NCBI RefSeq assembly: GCF_004792655.1 | Contig: NZ_SRZC01000004.1 | Location: 106,937 to 170,936, forward strand | Origin: Palleniella muris | GTDB lineage: Bacteria; Bacteroidota; Bacteroidia; Bacteroidales; Bacteroidaceae | Length of the DNA: 64,000 nt | Direction: 5' to 3' | Shown: piece by piece, positions 1 through 7,213 of the stretch | How positions within the stretch are numbered: the stretch's first letter is position 1 | How the letters are laid out: every line of letters starts with the position of its first letter | The notes under the pieces: model-generated | What the model was told of the DNA's origin: nothing | The model's database searches: none | Seen by the model: the letters and a program-made list of their open reading frames with translations, nothing else | Position numbers and translations under genes: made by a program

Positions 1-254
1 TGCGGCACATCAGCGTCAGGGTCATCAAGATGTATTCCTGCAAGGTCAAACTCCTGCTTCATGTAGAAGTGCTCGTGTATGACAATGTTGCTGTGGTAAT
101 CTTCCGGTATGAGAGTCAGGAGACGCTCGAAATATAGCGGTGATGAGCCCGGCTTGTAGAGATGCAGTGAATCGAGTCCTTCATCGAAAAGGGCTGTGAT
201 GATTCTGTCCTCCTCGATGAAGAATTGCGGTTGTGTTATTATGACGAGTTTCAT
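1..254 (-). CDS. Thiamine phosphate synthase-like protein (partial)
   Basis: The first 84 codons of a gene that runs off the left edge of the window. The protein begins MKLVIITQPQFF and contains the stretch GLDSLHLYKP followed by HEHF and AGIHLDD. These match the N-terminal beta-alpha units of the ThiE/TenI fold, in which ThiE joins the thiazole and pyrimidine moieties of thiamine. In Bacteroidetes short ThiE-like paralogues of uncertain activity are common, and the phosphate-binding C-terminal half is outside the window, so the exact reaction cannot be confirmed. A -7 box lies 20 bases before the start. Confidence 0.7.
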   Translation of the reverse strand, partial: MKLVIITQPQFFIEEDRIITALFDEGLDSLHLYKPGSSPLYFERLLTLIPEDYHSNIVIHEHFYMKQEFDLAGIHLDDPDADVP

Positions 255-273
255 CTGTCTATATAATTTTCTG

Positions 274-281
274 CAAAGGTA
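274..281 (-). promoter_or_regulatory. Bacteroidetes -7 box upstream of the thiE-like gene
   Basis: On the minus strand the sequence reads TACCTTTG, an exact match to TAnnTTTG, about 20 bases before the ATG. No convincing -33 TTTG is seen at the usual distance. Confidence 0.5.
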
Positions 282-286
282 AAGAA

Positions 287-341
287 AAAACGGCAAACAT
301 CCAATAAACCATTATTAAAGTTTATTAATGTTTGCCGTTTT
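287..341 (-). terminator. Intrinsic terminator after ygiQ
   Basis: A perfect 14-bp inverted repeat (AAAACGGCAAACAT and its complement) encloses a second 7-bp stem (AATAAAC / GTTTATT). Read on the minus strand it ends in a run of T and lies about 80 bases after the ygiQ stop codon. Confidence 0.75.
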
Positions 342-418
342 CTGCCACGTTCCTTTCCATGTTGGAAATCCTGCTTATTTCATTGTGCCACAGGAATTGT
401 GCTGTTTTGTGGTTATTC

Positions 419-2290
419 CTAACGTTTGCCGTGCCTTTTCGGCTTGAAAGGGCGTGCCGGTGCTGTCCCTTTGTACAGTGCTGCGATGAGATCCGGGCGT
501 CCCATGTTACGCAGAGCCTGCTCGATGTTGCGTCGTTCCTCGGGCTTGTACCAGAAGAAGAACTGCCGTTGCTGCAACTTTTCTTTCTGCGATTTGGCAG
601 AGTAGACTGGCTCGAGAGTGTACGGGTCGTAGCCGGTGTACCATGTCTCGGTCGCTATGGTCAGTGGGGTGGGAGTGAAATCCTGCACCTGTTCCAGTTG
701 GAAATCCAAGCCTTTTGTTATCACGGCAAGCTCTGCCATGTCCTCGGCGTGACATCCCGGGTGGGAAGAGATAAAATAAGGGATAATCTGCTGGCGCAGT
801 CCCTCCTCCCGACAGATGCGGTCGAAGATGTGCTTGAAGTCGCGGAACTGTTGGAACGATGGTTTTCTCATCAACCGCAGCACCTTGTCGGAAGTGTGTT
901 CCGGTGCAACTTTCAGGCGGCCTGACACATGATTCGTGATTAGTTCGCGTGTGTACAGCCGTGCAGCCTCGTTGGTTTTCTCGTCTTTTGACCGGTGCAG
1001 CAGCAAGTCGTAGCGCACTCCGGAGCCGATGAAGCTCTTCTTTACTCCCGGCAAAGCATCGACCGCATGGTAAATGTCAAGCAGTTTCGTGTGGTCAGTG
1101 TCAAGGTTCGGGCACACATTCGGGTGGATGCACGAAGGCCGTTTGCATGCTTCGCATGCTTTTGGGTTTTTGCCTGCCATGCCATACATGTTTGCCGACG
1201 GACCTCCGAGGTCAGACAAATAGCCTTTGAAGTCGGGATGCTCCATGACTTTCTTCACCTCACGCAGTATGTTCTCCTTGGAACGGCATGTGATGAACTT
1301 GCCCTGATGTGCGGAGATGGTGCAGAAAGCACAGCCTCCGAAGCATCCACGATGGATGTTCACGGAGAGTTTTATCATCTCATAAGCAGGGATGCGCTTG
1401 CCTTTGTACTTAGGATGCGGCATTCGCGTGTACGGCAAGTCGTGCGAGTGGTCAAGTTCCTCTGTCGTCATGGTAGGGTAAGGCGGATTGACCACGACAA
1501 ACTTCCCGTCCACCTCCTGCAGAATGCGCTGTGCATGGATACGGTTGGATTCTTCCTCAATATGCCTTATGTTCTCTGCCTGTGCGCGTTTGTTTTTCAG
1601 GCACTCCTCGTGAGAGTGCAGCATGATGTCATCCTCTTTGATTCCGCCGGGGATTTCCTCTTTCCTGCATAACACAACCGTCTGCGGAAGGTCTTTGATT
1701 TCGCTGACAGGAGTGCCGTTGGCGACACGGTTTGCCAGTTCTGTGCTGACACGCTCTCCCATTCCGTAGGTTACCATGTCGGCATCGGAGTCGCATAAGA
1801 TGCACTTCTGCAGACGGTCCTGCCAATAGTCATAGTGCGTGACGCGTCGCAGTGAAGCCTCTATGCCACCGAGAATGACCGGCGTGTCAGGATAAAGCTG
1901 CTTCAGAATCTTGGTATAGACGATGGTAGGGTACTCAGGTCGGCAGTCGTGCCGTCCGTCCGGAGAGTAGGCATCCTCACTTCTCAGACGGCGGTTTGCG
2001 GTGTATTTGTTGACCATGGAGTCCATGCAACCTGGCGAAATGGCAAAGAAAAGGCGAGGCTTCCCCAGTTTCTTGAAGTCACGGAAATCGCCATGCCAGT
2101 CCGGTTGCGGCACAATGGCTACACGATAGCCCTCCGCCTCCCATGTCCTGCCTATCACGGCAGCACCGAAAGACGGGTGGTCAACATACGCATCGCCGGA
2201 GAAGATGATTATGTCGACATAATCCCAGCCGCGCAGTTCAAGCTCCTTCTTGGTCGTTGGTAGAAAGTCCGTCAGCATCATGTTCTGCAT
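419..2290 (-). CDS. YgiQ family radical SAM protein
   Basis: A 623-residue protein of the YgiQ family, radical SAM enzymes of unknown substrate. The N-terminal domain (about 1-290) has the family stretch TDFLPTTKKELELRGWD. The radical SAM core begins near residue 310 with CFGGCAFC, a CxxxCxxC motif for a [4Fe-4S] cluster. An extra cysteine-rich segment, CEACKRPSCIHPNVCPN, follows, and the C-terminal tail is basic. Full length for the family. The start could equally be an ATG at 2281 or 2278; all three overlap the end of the gene before it, which suggests the two are translated together. Function beyond the family name is unknown. Confidence 0.9.
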   Translation of the reverse strand: MQNMMLTDFLPTTKKELELRGWDYVDIIIFSGDAYVDHPSFGAAVIGRTWEAEGYRVAIVPQPDWHGDFRDFKKLGKPRLFFAISPGCMDSMVNKYTANRRLRSEDAYSPDGRHDCRPEYPTIVYTKILKQLYPDTPVILGGIEASLRRVTHYDYWQDRLQKCILCDSDADMVTYGMGERVSTELANRVANGTPVSEIKDLPQTVVLCRKEEIPGGIKEDDIMLHSHEECLKNKRAQAENIRHIEEESNRIHAQRILQEVDGKFVVVNPPYPTMTTEELDHSHDLPYTRMPHPKYKGKRIPAYEMIKLSVNIHRGCFGGCAFCTISAHQGKFITCRSKENILREVKKVMEHPDFKGYLSDLGGPSANMYGMAGKNPKACEACKRPSCIHPNVCPNLDTDHTKLLDIYHAVDALPGVKKSFIGSGVRYDLLLHRSKDEKTNEAARLYTRELITNHVSGRLKVAPEHTSDKVLRLMRKPSFQQFRDFKHIFDRICREEGLRQQIIPYFISSHPGCHAEDMAELAVITKGLDFQLEQVQDFTPTPLTIATETWYTGYDPYTLEPVYSAKSQKEKLQQRQFFFWYKPEERRNIEQALRNMGRPDLIAALYKGTAPARPFKPKRHGKR

Positions 2291-2558
2291 ACAGCTTGAT
2301 AAGGTTGTCCAGTCCGATTGCTTTCATGTTAGGATTGTAGATGACATCAAAGCAAAGGTCCATAAGATTCTTGTCCGAAGTCCCCTCATGTTCAAGGAGT
2401 GCGCGTATGTTCAGGCGCAGTTTGCCGAGCACTGTCTCGTCGACGATGCCGTTACTGTCTATGAGGTTGCGGAAAAGGCTGTACTTTTTCAGTGTCGCAA
2501 GGTGCTCCTCTGTGATTTCAATGGTGCGTGTACCTTTGGCGTTTGCTATGATTTGCAT
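2238..2558 (-). CDS. Small conserved-looking hypothetical protein upstream of ygiQ
   Basis: 106 residues, starting MQIIANAKGTRTIEITEEHL. It is acidic, mostly helical by composition, and has no signal peptide or membrane segment. I do not recognise the family. Its 3' end overlaps the ygiQ start by 41-53 bases in another frame, so the pair is probably co-transcribed and translationally coupled. The coding frame has normal codon use for the window, so I take it as real rather than a shadow. Confidence 0.6.
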   Translation of the reverse strand: MQIIANAKGTRTIEITEEHLATLKKYSLFRNLIDSNGIVDETVLGKLRLNIRALLEHEGTSDKNLMDLCFDVIYNPNMKAIGLDNLIKLYAEHDADGLSTNDQEGA

Positions 2559-2697
2559 AATGTGATGATTGTTTACTGTTGGTTATGTTTCTTCGTTGTT
2601 TTATTATAAGTTGGGGCGTTAGGTTGGGTAATTCTATTCAATGTGAGTTCGATGATTTTGAAACTCTACTGTAGAATGATAAAAATCTCAATCACAG

Positions 2698-2927
2698 CAC
2701 CGTGAAACGGTGACTCTATTCCTAACCGCCTATGGAGCGAAGCGACATGGGCGGTAACCTCGGAGCATCAATCTGCACCGTAAGACGGTGCTTCATATTA
2801 AGGTTCCTTGCAGAGAATATACGCTGTGAGGAACCGTCTTACGGTGCTGTGAGAGAGTTTCTTGTTACCCCCGCATGTTCGGCTACGCCTCCATACGGGG
2901 GTAACGAAGAGCCACCGTTTCACGGTG
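2698..2927. repeat. Nested palindrome array 1 (three palindromes and their mirror copies)
   Basis: Three short palindromes are followed by their inverted copies in reverse order. Unit 1 is CACCGTGAAACGGTG at 2698-2712, with its exact inverse at 2913-2927. Unit 2 is an ACCGCC...GGCGGT hairpin at 2724-2755, with a diverged inverse at 2864-2905. Unit 3 is CACCGTAAGACGGTG at 2776-2790, with its inverse at about 2833-2847. The centre is a GGTTCCT / AGGAACC stem at 2802-2835. The whole 230 bp is one large imperfect palindrome made of smaller ones. It fills most of the 468-base gap between two minus-strand genes; I see no gene in that gap. Confidence 0.85.
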
Positions 2928-3026
2928 TGCTTGGAAATGGGGTATTTAGAATTGCTAAATAGCATCCGATTTTTGTTGGCTTAAGATTTTTGTGATGCTC
3001 TTCACATCATTGTAATTTCGTCGAAC

Positions 3027-3269
3027 TCATGTTATTTGCTTATAGTCCACACCATCATCATGCAGTACCCCACATAATTTCTCGATGCAAGCCAAACGCT
3101 TTTCTGCCGCGCTTTTTTCAACTTCCGGTTCTTGGGAATCAATATTGAGCACAAGCCTTAATAATTTGTTGGCATAAGCCTCAATAGATTGCTGCTCACT
3201 CATTGCGCGGGCACTAAGTGCGCTCATGACATTGTTGTCAAGGCGAATAGTTTGGTGTTTTGTAATCAT
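3027..3269 (-). CDS. Small ribbon-helix-helix-like protein
   Basis: 80 residues. The N-terminal half, KHQTIRLDNNVMSALSARAM, followed by SIEAYANKLLR, resembles the beta-strand and two helices of a ribbon-helix-helix (Arc/MetJ/CopG) DNA-binding fold, as found in many antitoxins. The C-terminal half is charged and helical. No toxin gene lies next to it: the next gene is the unrelated amidase-like protein and the other side is the palindrome array. A -7 box sits 28 bases before the start, so it is probably transcribed alone. It could be an orphan antitoxin or a small regulator. Confidence 0.6.
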   Translation of the reverse strand: MITKHQTIRLDNNVMSALSARAMSEQQSIEAYANKLLRLVLNIDSQEPEVEKSAAEKRLACIEKLCGVLHDDGVDYKQIT

Positions 3270-3296
3270 AGTGTCCTATTTTGTGATTTTCAATTG

Positions 3297-3304
3297 CAAA
3301 ATTA
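3297..3304 (-). promoter_or_regulatory. -7 box of the ribbon-helix-helix gene
   Basis: The minus strand reads TAATTTTG, matching TAnnTTTG, 28 bases upstream of the ATG. Confidence 0.45.
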
Positions 3305-3428
3305 ATACATTAAATCGTGAATTCCAAACAATTGCGGATGTTTTTTTGCTTGCCTGACAGACATGAACCATGTGGTGTGAATACTCGTTTTTTTGAGTGT
3401 AACTCCATGATTAAGCAGATGTAGCCCA

Positions 3429-6242
3429 TCATTCTTTCTTCCCTCGTCTGAGGAAAGCCAGTATCTTTTTCATCAAAAGATTCCTGCTTGCGGCATCCTT
3501 CACGCATTCAAACGGGAAGCCGAGTGCAAAGACCCGGTACGTGTCGCCCTCATAAGCCACTGAAGCCTGAGAGCCGGAAGCGTAGGCAAGGTGCTTGTGG
3601 TCAGACAAGGAGTCGGTGGAAAACAGGATGTCCGATGCCACGGAGGCATAATGCTTGTCGTTCACGTGCCTGAAGACGGACATTTGCATGCCGTTCCCTG
3701 ACACGATGTCCATGGGCTCGTTCTTGCGGAAAGGCAGTGAATCGCAGTCCGTTCCGCCATACATTATGTGTAGATTGTCGGCAAGCCATGCCTGCTCTTC
3801 CTCTTCCTGCATGTCCGAGGCGATATAGCTTCCGCTGAGGAACAGCCCTCCTCCTCGCTCGATGAATGCTTCGATGCCTTCACGCATTTGCGGGGTGAAC
3901 GTCTTGTAAGTCAGGAGCGAATAACCGTCATCCTTCTCGTTACCAAAGAGAATGTCAAGGACGCTCACACCGGTGATGTCCGTCTGCTGTGAGAAACAAT
4001 CTGAAGAAAGGCTCACAACGTTATACTTTCCTGCGTTCCTGACGGCTTCCGCATGGGCAAAAGCGTAGTTGAAGTCATTGCCGGCAGTGAAGCGTCCGAG
4101 CAGGTCATTGTCTGTGAAGCCCAGTCCTGTGCCTTTTCCTGCCTGCGTTTTGTCGAAGACCTGCTGATGGCCTATCCATGCCGGAGTCTTTCCGAATGAC
4201 AGTCCGACATCCGCATCGAGGTCAAATCCGCAGATGCTGTCAGTCTCCACTACAGCCGGTGACGACAATCGGTGGAAGGCATTGACAATCATCACTGTCT
4301 CTTTCGCCTCAGGAGAATAAAGCGCGACAAGCTCTTCCGTCGGGAAACTTTCACCTCCTCTGTTGGCGGCAGTGAGGCGGAAGCGGTAGAGAGTGTTCGG
4401 CGACAGGCGGATTTTGTGCTCTGTTCCTTTTATTATATTGCCGTTGTCGTAGCCACTGTTGTTGGTCCTTGTGTACAACACGTAGGAATCCGGAATGGCA
4501 GACGGTTCGAGGGAGTCGGTTTGCGCACTCCACCTTAATGTCAGTTCGCCACCTTTCAGCGTGGCGGCAGAGAAATTCTGCGGAGTGAGCGGCTGCACGG
4601 CAGCCTGCCTTCCGTCCCTTTCGCAAAGCCAGCGCAGTATGGTTTTGTAGATAGCACGTGAAAGAACAAACTTGAAGTTCGGGTCATGGCCGCATTTCAG
4701 GTCAGGGAAATTCTCGTGGGACATGGTCTCGAGTATCGCCGACGGCTGTGCCGGCAGGCGCGTCTCGCTGTAATTCCTGTCCCAAACCTCACGCACCACC
4801 CATTTCCCGAATGCCTTGTTAAGGTCTTTCGACACACTTTTCAGGAGTTCTGTCGCAAAGTCTTTCGACACGAAGCGTGGTCTTCCGTCCGCTGTCTCCT
4901 TATTGTTGAAGTCCGTTGTGCATATCGTCAGACTCCCATAGTGCGTCGTGAAATCGCGCAGCCAGCCGGCATCGCTGTGTATGGCAAGCTGCAAGTCGAG
5001 AGGGACATGCCCGAGATGAGTGTCTCCGCGCTGAAGGTTGATTTGCTGCAACGGTGTCCCGTTGACGCTGTCGAGTATGGCTGTTGCGGTCGAGTCTATG
5101 ATAGCTTCGGACAGGCTGTCAGGGTATGCCGTGCCGAAACTGTCGATGTTCGCCTTCGTTATGCTGTCAACGTACAGCCGTACAGCATTCTCGGCAAGCG
5201 TGAGAGAATCGATGTCAAACACCGGATGCAGCGAGTCCGGCTGCTCCGTCGGGTTTGTCCGCGAACCGTACGACAGCCAGTTGGAGGCCAGCGAGCGGCA
5301 GTTGATGTCCTCGCTGTAATCGTTTTTTCCGGTTTTGGTCATGTACATCGCCTTTGGCACTCCTGCAAACTGTGTGTAGTAGCGTGCTGCCTCCAAGGCA
5401 CGCGGCAGTCCCGAAGTCTTGCCGCCACGCCGGTGGTCGCCCATTCCGCCGCCGAAGCGCACGGCATCGGTGGTCACAACGCCTTTGTGCGCACTGTGGT
5501 TTGTCACGCAGACATAATTGTTTGTCGGAGCATTGGCCTCAAATTCAAAAGTGCCGAGGTACACCCATGTCGAACTGCCCATTTGTTGGTTGACACGGAA
5601 CGTTGTGGCTGTCCCCTGGTGGCATACTATATATTCGGCATCGTCTATCGATTCCTCCACTGTCTGGTAGCTGACATAGACGGCATATTCTCCCTTTTCG
5701 CGAATCTTCGGGAAATAGAAAGCGCGCGAAATGTCCGTCCTGTTCCCTGTGCTTGTCCTTGCCATTCTTGCCGTCCCTGTTGCGAAAGGGCGGTCGCCGT
5801 CCTTGTAGCACATTCCCGTGGCGGCGAATCCCGGCAGCGGTGATGTCGTCCAGCCTGCCGCTTCCGCACTTTCTGAGTATCCTGATTGTGGTCTGTCGTT
5901 GTCGACGATGACCATGTTCGTCTGCCAGTCCCTCTCTCTCGGCACGAAAATGTTCGCTCCGGCGTTTTCAAGCATAGGGATGAGGTAGGGATAGACTATG
6001 GATTGCGTGAAGACATCCTCGCATGTGCCGTAGAGCTGTGCCCTTTGCCATTCCCACCTGTCCCTGCTGATGTTGTAGTACCTGCCGTGGCTTGGCCACA
6101 CAGACAAATGCTTGCCTGCCAGACCGTTCTCGATTGTCGTCGCTTTGGATACGTTCCTGACCCAGGGCTGTTGGGCGTTGACGGGTAGTAATATATTGAT
6201 TAACAGTATAGTTAGTGTTATCTTTCTAAGCATTTCTGTCAT
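3429..6242 (-). CDS. Large secreted N-acetylmuramoyl-L-alanine amidase-like protein with golvesin-like and FnIII domains
   Basis: 937 residues with a signal peptide ending near VNAQQ (about residue 24). A golvesin-type beta domain lies around residues 190-270 (FYFPKIREKGEYAVYVSYQ), of the kind that gives relatives the label xanthan lyase. The middle contains LAIHSDAG and, later, ILETMSHENFPDL, which look like the zinc and catalytic motifs of the amidase_3 fold. A fibronectin type III-like domain follows (about 590-665) and the C-terminus (from about 690) has an alpha/beta fold with a glycine-rich GGGLFLSGSY. It probably acts on cell-wall peptide or glycan outside the inner membrane. A low-complexity Asp/Ser/Ala-rich insert separates the zinc-site halves. 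Its start is 31 bases from a 4 x 22-bp repeat array. Substrate is uncertain. Confidence 0.75.
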   Translation of the reverse strand: MTEMLRKITLTILLINILLPVNAQQPWVRNVSKATTIENGLAGKHLSVWPSHGRYYNISRDRWEWQRAQLYGTCEDVFTQSIVYPYLIPMLENAGANIFVPRERDWQTNMVIVDNDRPQSGYSESAEAAGWTTSPLPGFAATGMCYKDGDRPFATGTARMARTSTGNRTDISRAFYFPKIREKGEYAVYVSYQTVEESIDDAEYIVCHQGTATTFRVNQQMGSSTWVYLGTFEFEANAPTNNYVCVTNHSAHKGVVTTDAVRFGGGMGDHRRGGKTSGLPRALEAARYYTQFAGVPKAMYMTKTGKNDYSEDINCRSLASNWLSYGSRTNPTEQPDSLHPVFDIDSLTLAENAVRLYVDSITKANIDSFGTAYPDSLSEAIIDSTATAILDSVNGTPLQQINLQRGDTHLGHVPLDLQLAIHSDAGWLRDFTTHYGSLTICTTDFNNKETADGRPRFVSKDFATELLKSVSKDLNKAFGKWVVREVWDRNYSETRLPAQPSAILETMSHENFPDLKCGHDPNFKFVLSRAIYKTILRWLCERDGRQAAVQPLTPQNFSAATLKGGELTLRWSAQTDSLEPSAIPDSYVLYTRTNNSGYDNGNIIKGTEHKIRLSPNTLYRFRLTAANRGGESFPTEELVALYSPEAKETVMIVNAFHRLSSPAVVETDSICGFDLDADVGLSFGKTPAWIGHQQVFDKTQAGKGTGLGFTDNDLLGRFTAGNDFNYAFAHAEAVRNAGKYNVVSLSSDCFSQQTDITGVSVLDILFGNEKDDGYSLLTYKTFTPQMREGIEAFIERGGGLFLSGSYIASDMQEEEEQAWLADNLHIMYGGTDCDSLPFRKNEPMDIVSGNGMQMSVFRHVNDKHYASVASDILFSTDSLSDHKHLAYASGSQASVAYEGDTYRVFALGFPFECVKDAASRNLLMKKILAFLRRGKKE

Positions 6243-6272
6243 AATGTCGCAAGTGCCTTCTTCCTCGGTGGT

Positions 6273-6360
6273 GTGAAAGGTTACGTTTTATGTTGTAAAA
6301 GGTAACCTTTCGCATGGTAAAAGGTAACCCTTTGTTGGGTAAAAGGTAACCTTCTGCAAA
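6273..6360. repeat. 4 x 22-bp tandem repeat array A
   Basis: Four direct 22-bp units at 6273-6294, 6295-6316, 6317-6338 and 6339-6360. Three begin GTAAAAGGTAAC and the first is a variant. The core AAAGGTAACCTTT is a 13-base palindrome. It lies between the start of the amidase-like gene and the stop of the acyltransferase gene. The same design recurs at 28474, 45765 and 54099. Confidence 0.9.
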
Positions 6361-6372
6361 GCCGAGGAAAAC

Positions 6373-6915
6373 CTATATTATGAAGTTCTCTGGATGCTTG
6401 CCTTCAAAGGCAGTGTAATAGAGCTTTATCTCCTCCATGTCCTTGTCGATGTCGCCTGACGGGATGAGGGTCTTAGTGCATGTTATCACCCTTTTCCCGT
6501 AGTCCATGCCATAGAGTAGTATCGGCATTTTGGCTTTCAGCGCGATATAGTAGAAGCCCTTTTTCCATTCCTTTGTCGCGCTCCTTGTCCCTTCGGGAGT
6601 CACACAGAGCTTGAAACTCTCCTTGCTTTTCGCCGTTTCGGCGAGAGTGTCGGTCATCGACGTGCTCTTCTGCCTGTAGACAGGGATGCCGCCCATGCTC
6701 CTGAACAAGATGCCGAGAGGCCAGAAGAACCACTCCTTTTTCATGAGGAAATTCGTGTGCATCCCTTCCGCCATGGCAAAAAGCTGCCCTATGATGAAGT
6801 CCCAGTTGCTTGTGTGCGGTGCGAGGCAGATTATGTATTTGTCCGGATGCTCTTGGGTTATGTCCTTCTTCCACCCCATAAGCCTGTAGAGAATCCATTG
6901 GCAAAGTCTTTTCAT
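6373..6915 (-). CDS. Lysophospholipid acyltransferase (PlsC-like)
   Basis: 180 residues. It carries the acyltransferase motif HTSNWD (HxxxxD, catalytic His and Asp) near residue 33 and PEGTRS near residue 108, the motif that binds the glycerol-phosphate substrate. Members transfer an acyl chain to a lysophospholipid or a related lipid at the inner membrane. It is shorter than PlsC proper (about 240) and resembles the compact Bacteroidetes members; the true acceptor is unknown. It has its own -7 box and is separated from the amidase-like gene by the 22-bp repeat array. Confidence 0.85.
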   Translation of the reverse strand: MKRLCQWILYRLMGWKKDITQEHPDKYIICLAPHTSNWDFIIGQLFAMAEGMHTNFLMKKEWFFWPLGILFRSMGGIPVYRQKSTSMTDTLAETAKSKESFKLCVTPEGTRSATKEWKKGFYYIALKAKMPILLYGMDYGKRVITCTKTLIPSGDIDKDMEEIKLYYTAFEGKHPENFII

Positions 6916-6949
6916 GATGTTACGTTTTATGCAAGTGCAAATCAGGGTT

Positions 6950-6957
6950 CAAAGTTA
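6950..6957 (-). promoter_or_regulatory. -7 box of the acyltransferase gene
   Basis: The minus strand reads TAACTTTG, 35 bases before the start codon. Confidence 0.5.
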
Positions 6958-7050
6958 TAAAAAATCTCTCAGATAGCCTAATTTGCAAATAAAAAAGTTT
7001 TATTTTGGATTTTTTTTTGCTGTTTGTTCGGTTTTTTACCAAGAATTTGT

Positions 7051-7058
7051 TATCTTTG
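7051..7058 (+). promoter_or_regulatory. Promoter of pfp
   Basis: TATCTTTG is an exact -7 box, in an A/T-rich region with weak -33 candidates (TTTG at 7023, TTCG at 7027). It implies a 5' untranslated leader of roughly 150 bases before the ATG at 7214. I see no clear riboswitch in the leader. Confidence 0.6.
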
Positions 7059-7213
7059 CAGGAAGAAAGTACGTATTGCGCCGGAACGCTGAGTGATGTT
7101 TTTGGCGGATTGTTTTGCGCGCCAGGTGCCGGAGAAATCCTTTGCCGCTTGCTGCGTACAATACAGTTGTGATAAAGATTTCATACGATAACATAAAACA
7201 AACAACAAGAACT

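Noticed and set aside
332..925. 197-codon open frame on the plus strand
   Set aside because: It overlaps the ygiQ terminator and the 3' end of ygiQ on the other strand, with no domain.
4686..5843. 385-codon open frame on the plus strand
   Set aside because: Antisense to the amidase-like gene, with no recognisable features.
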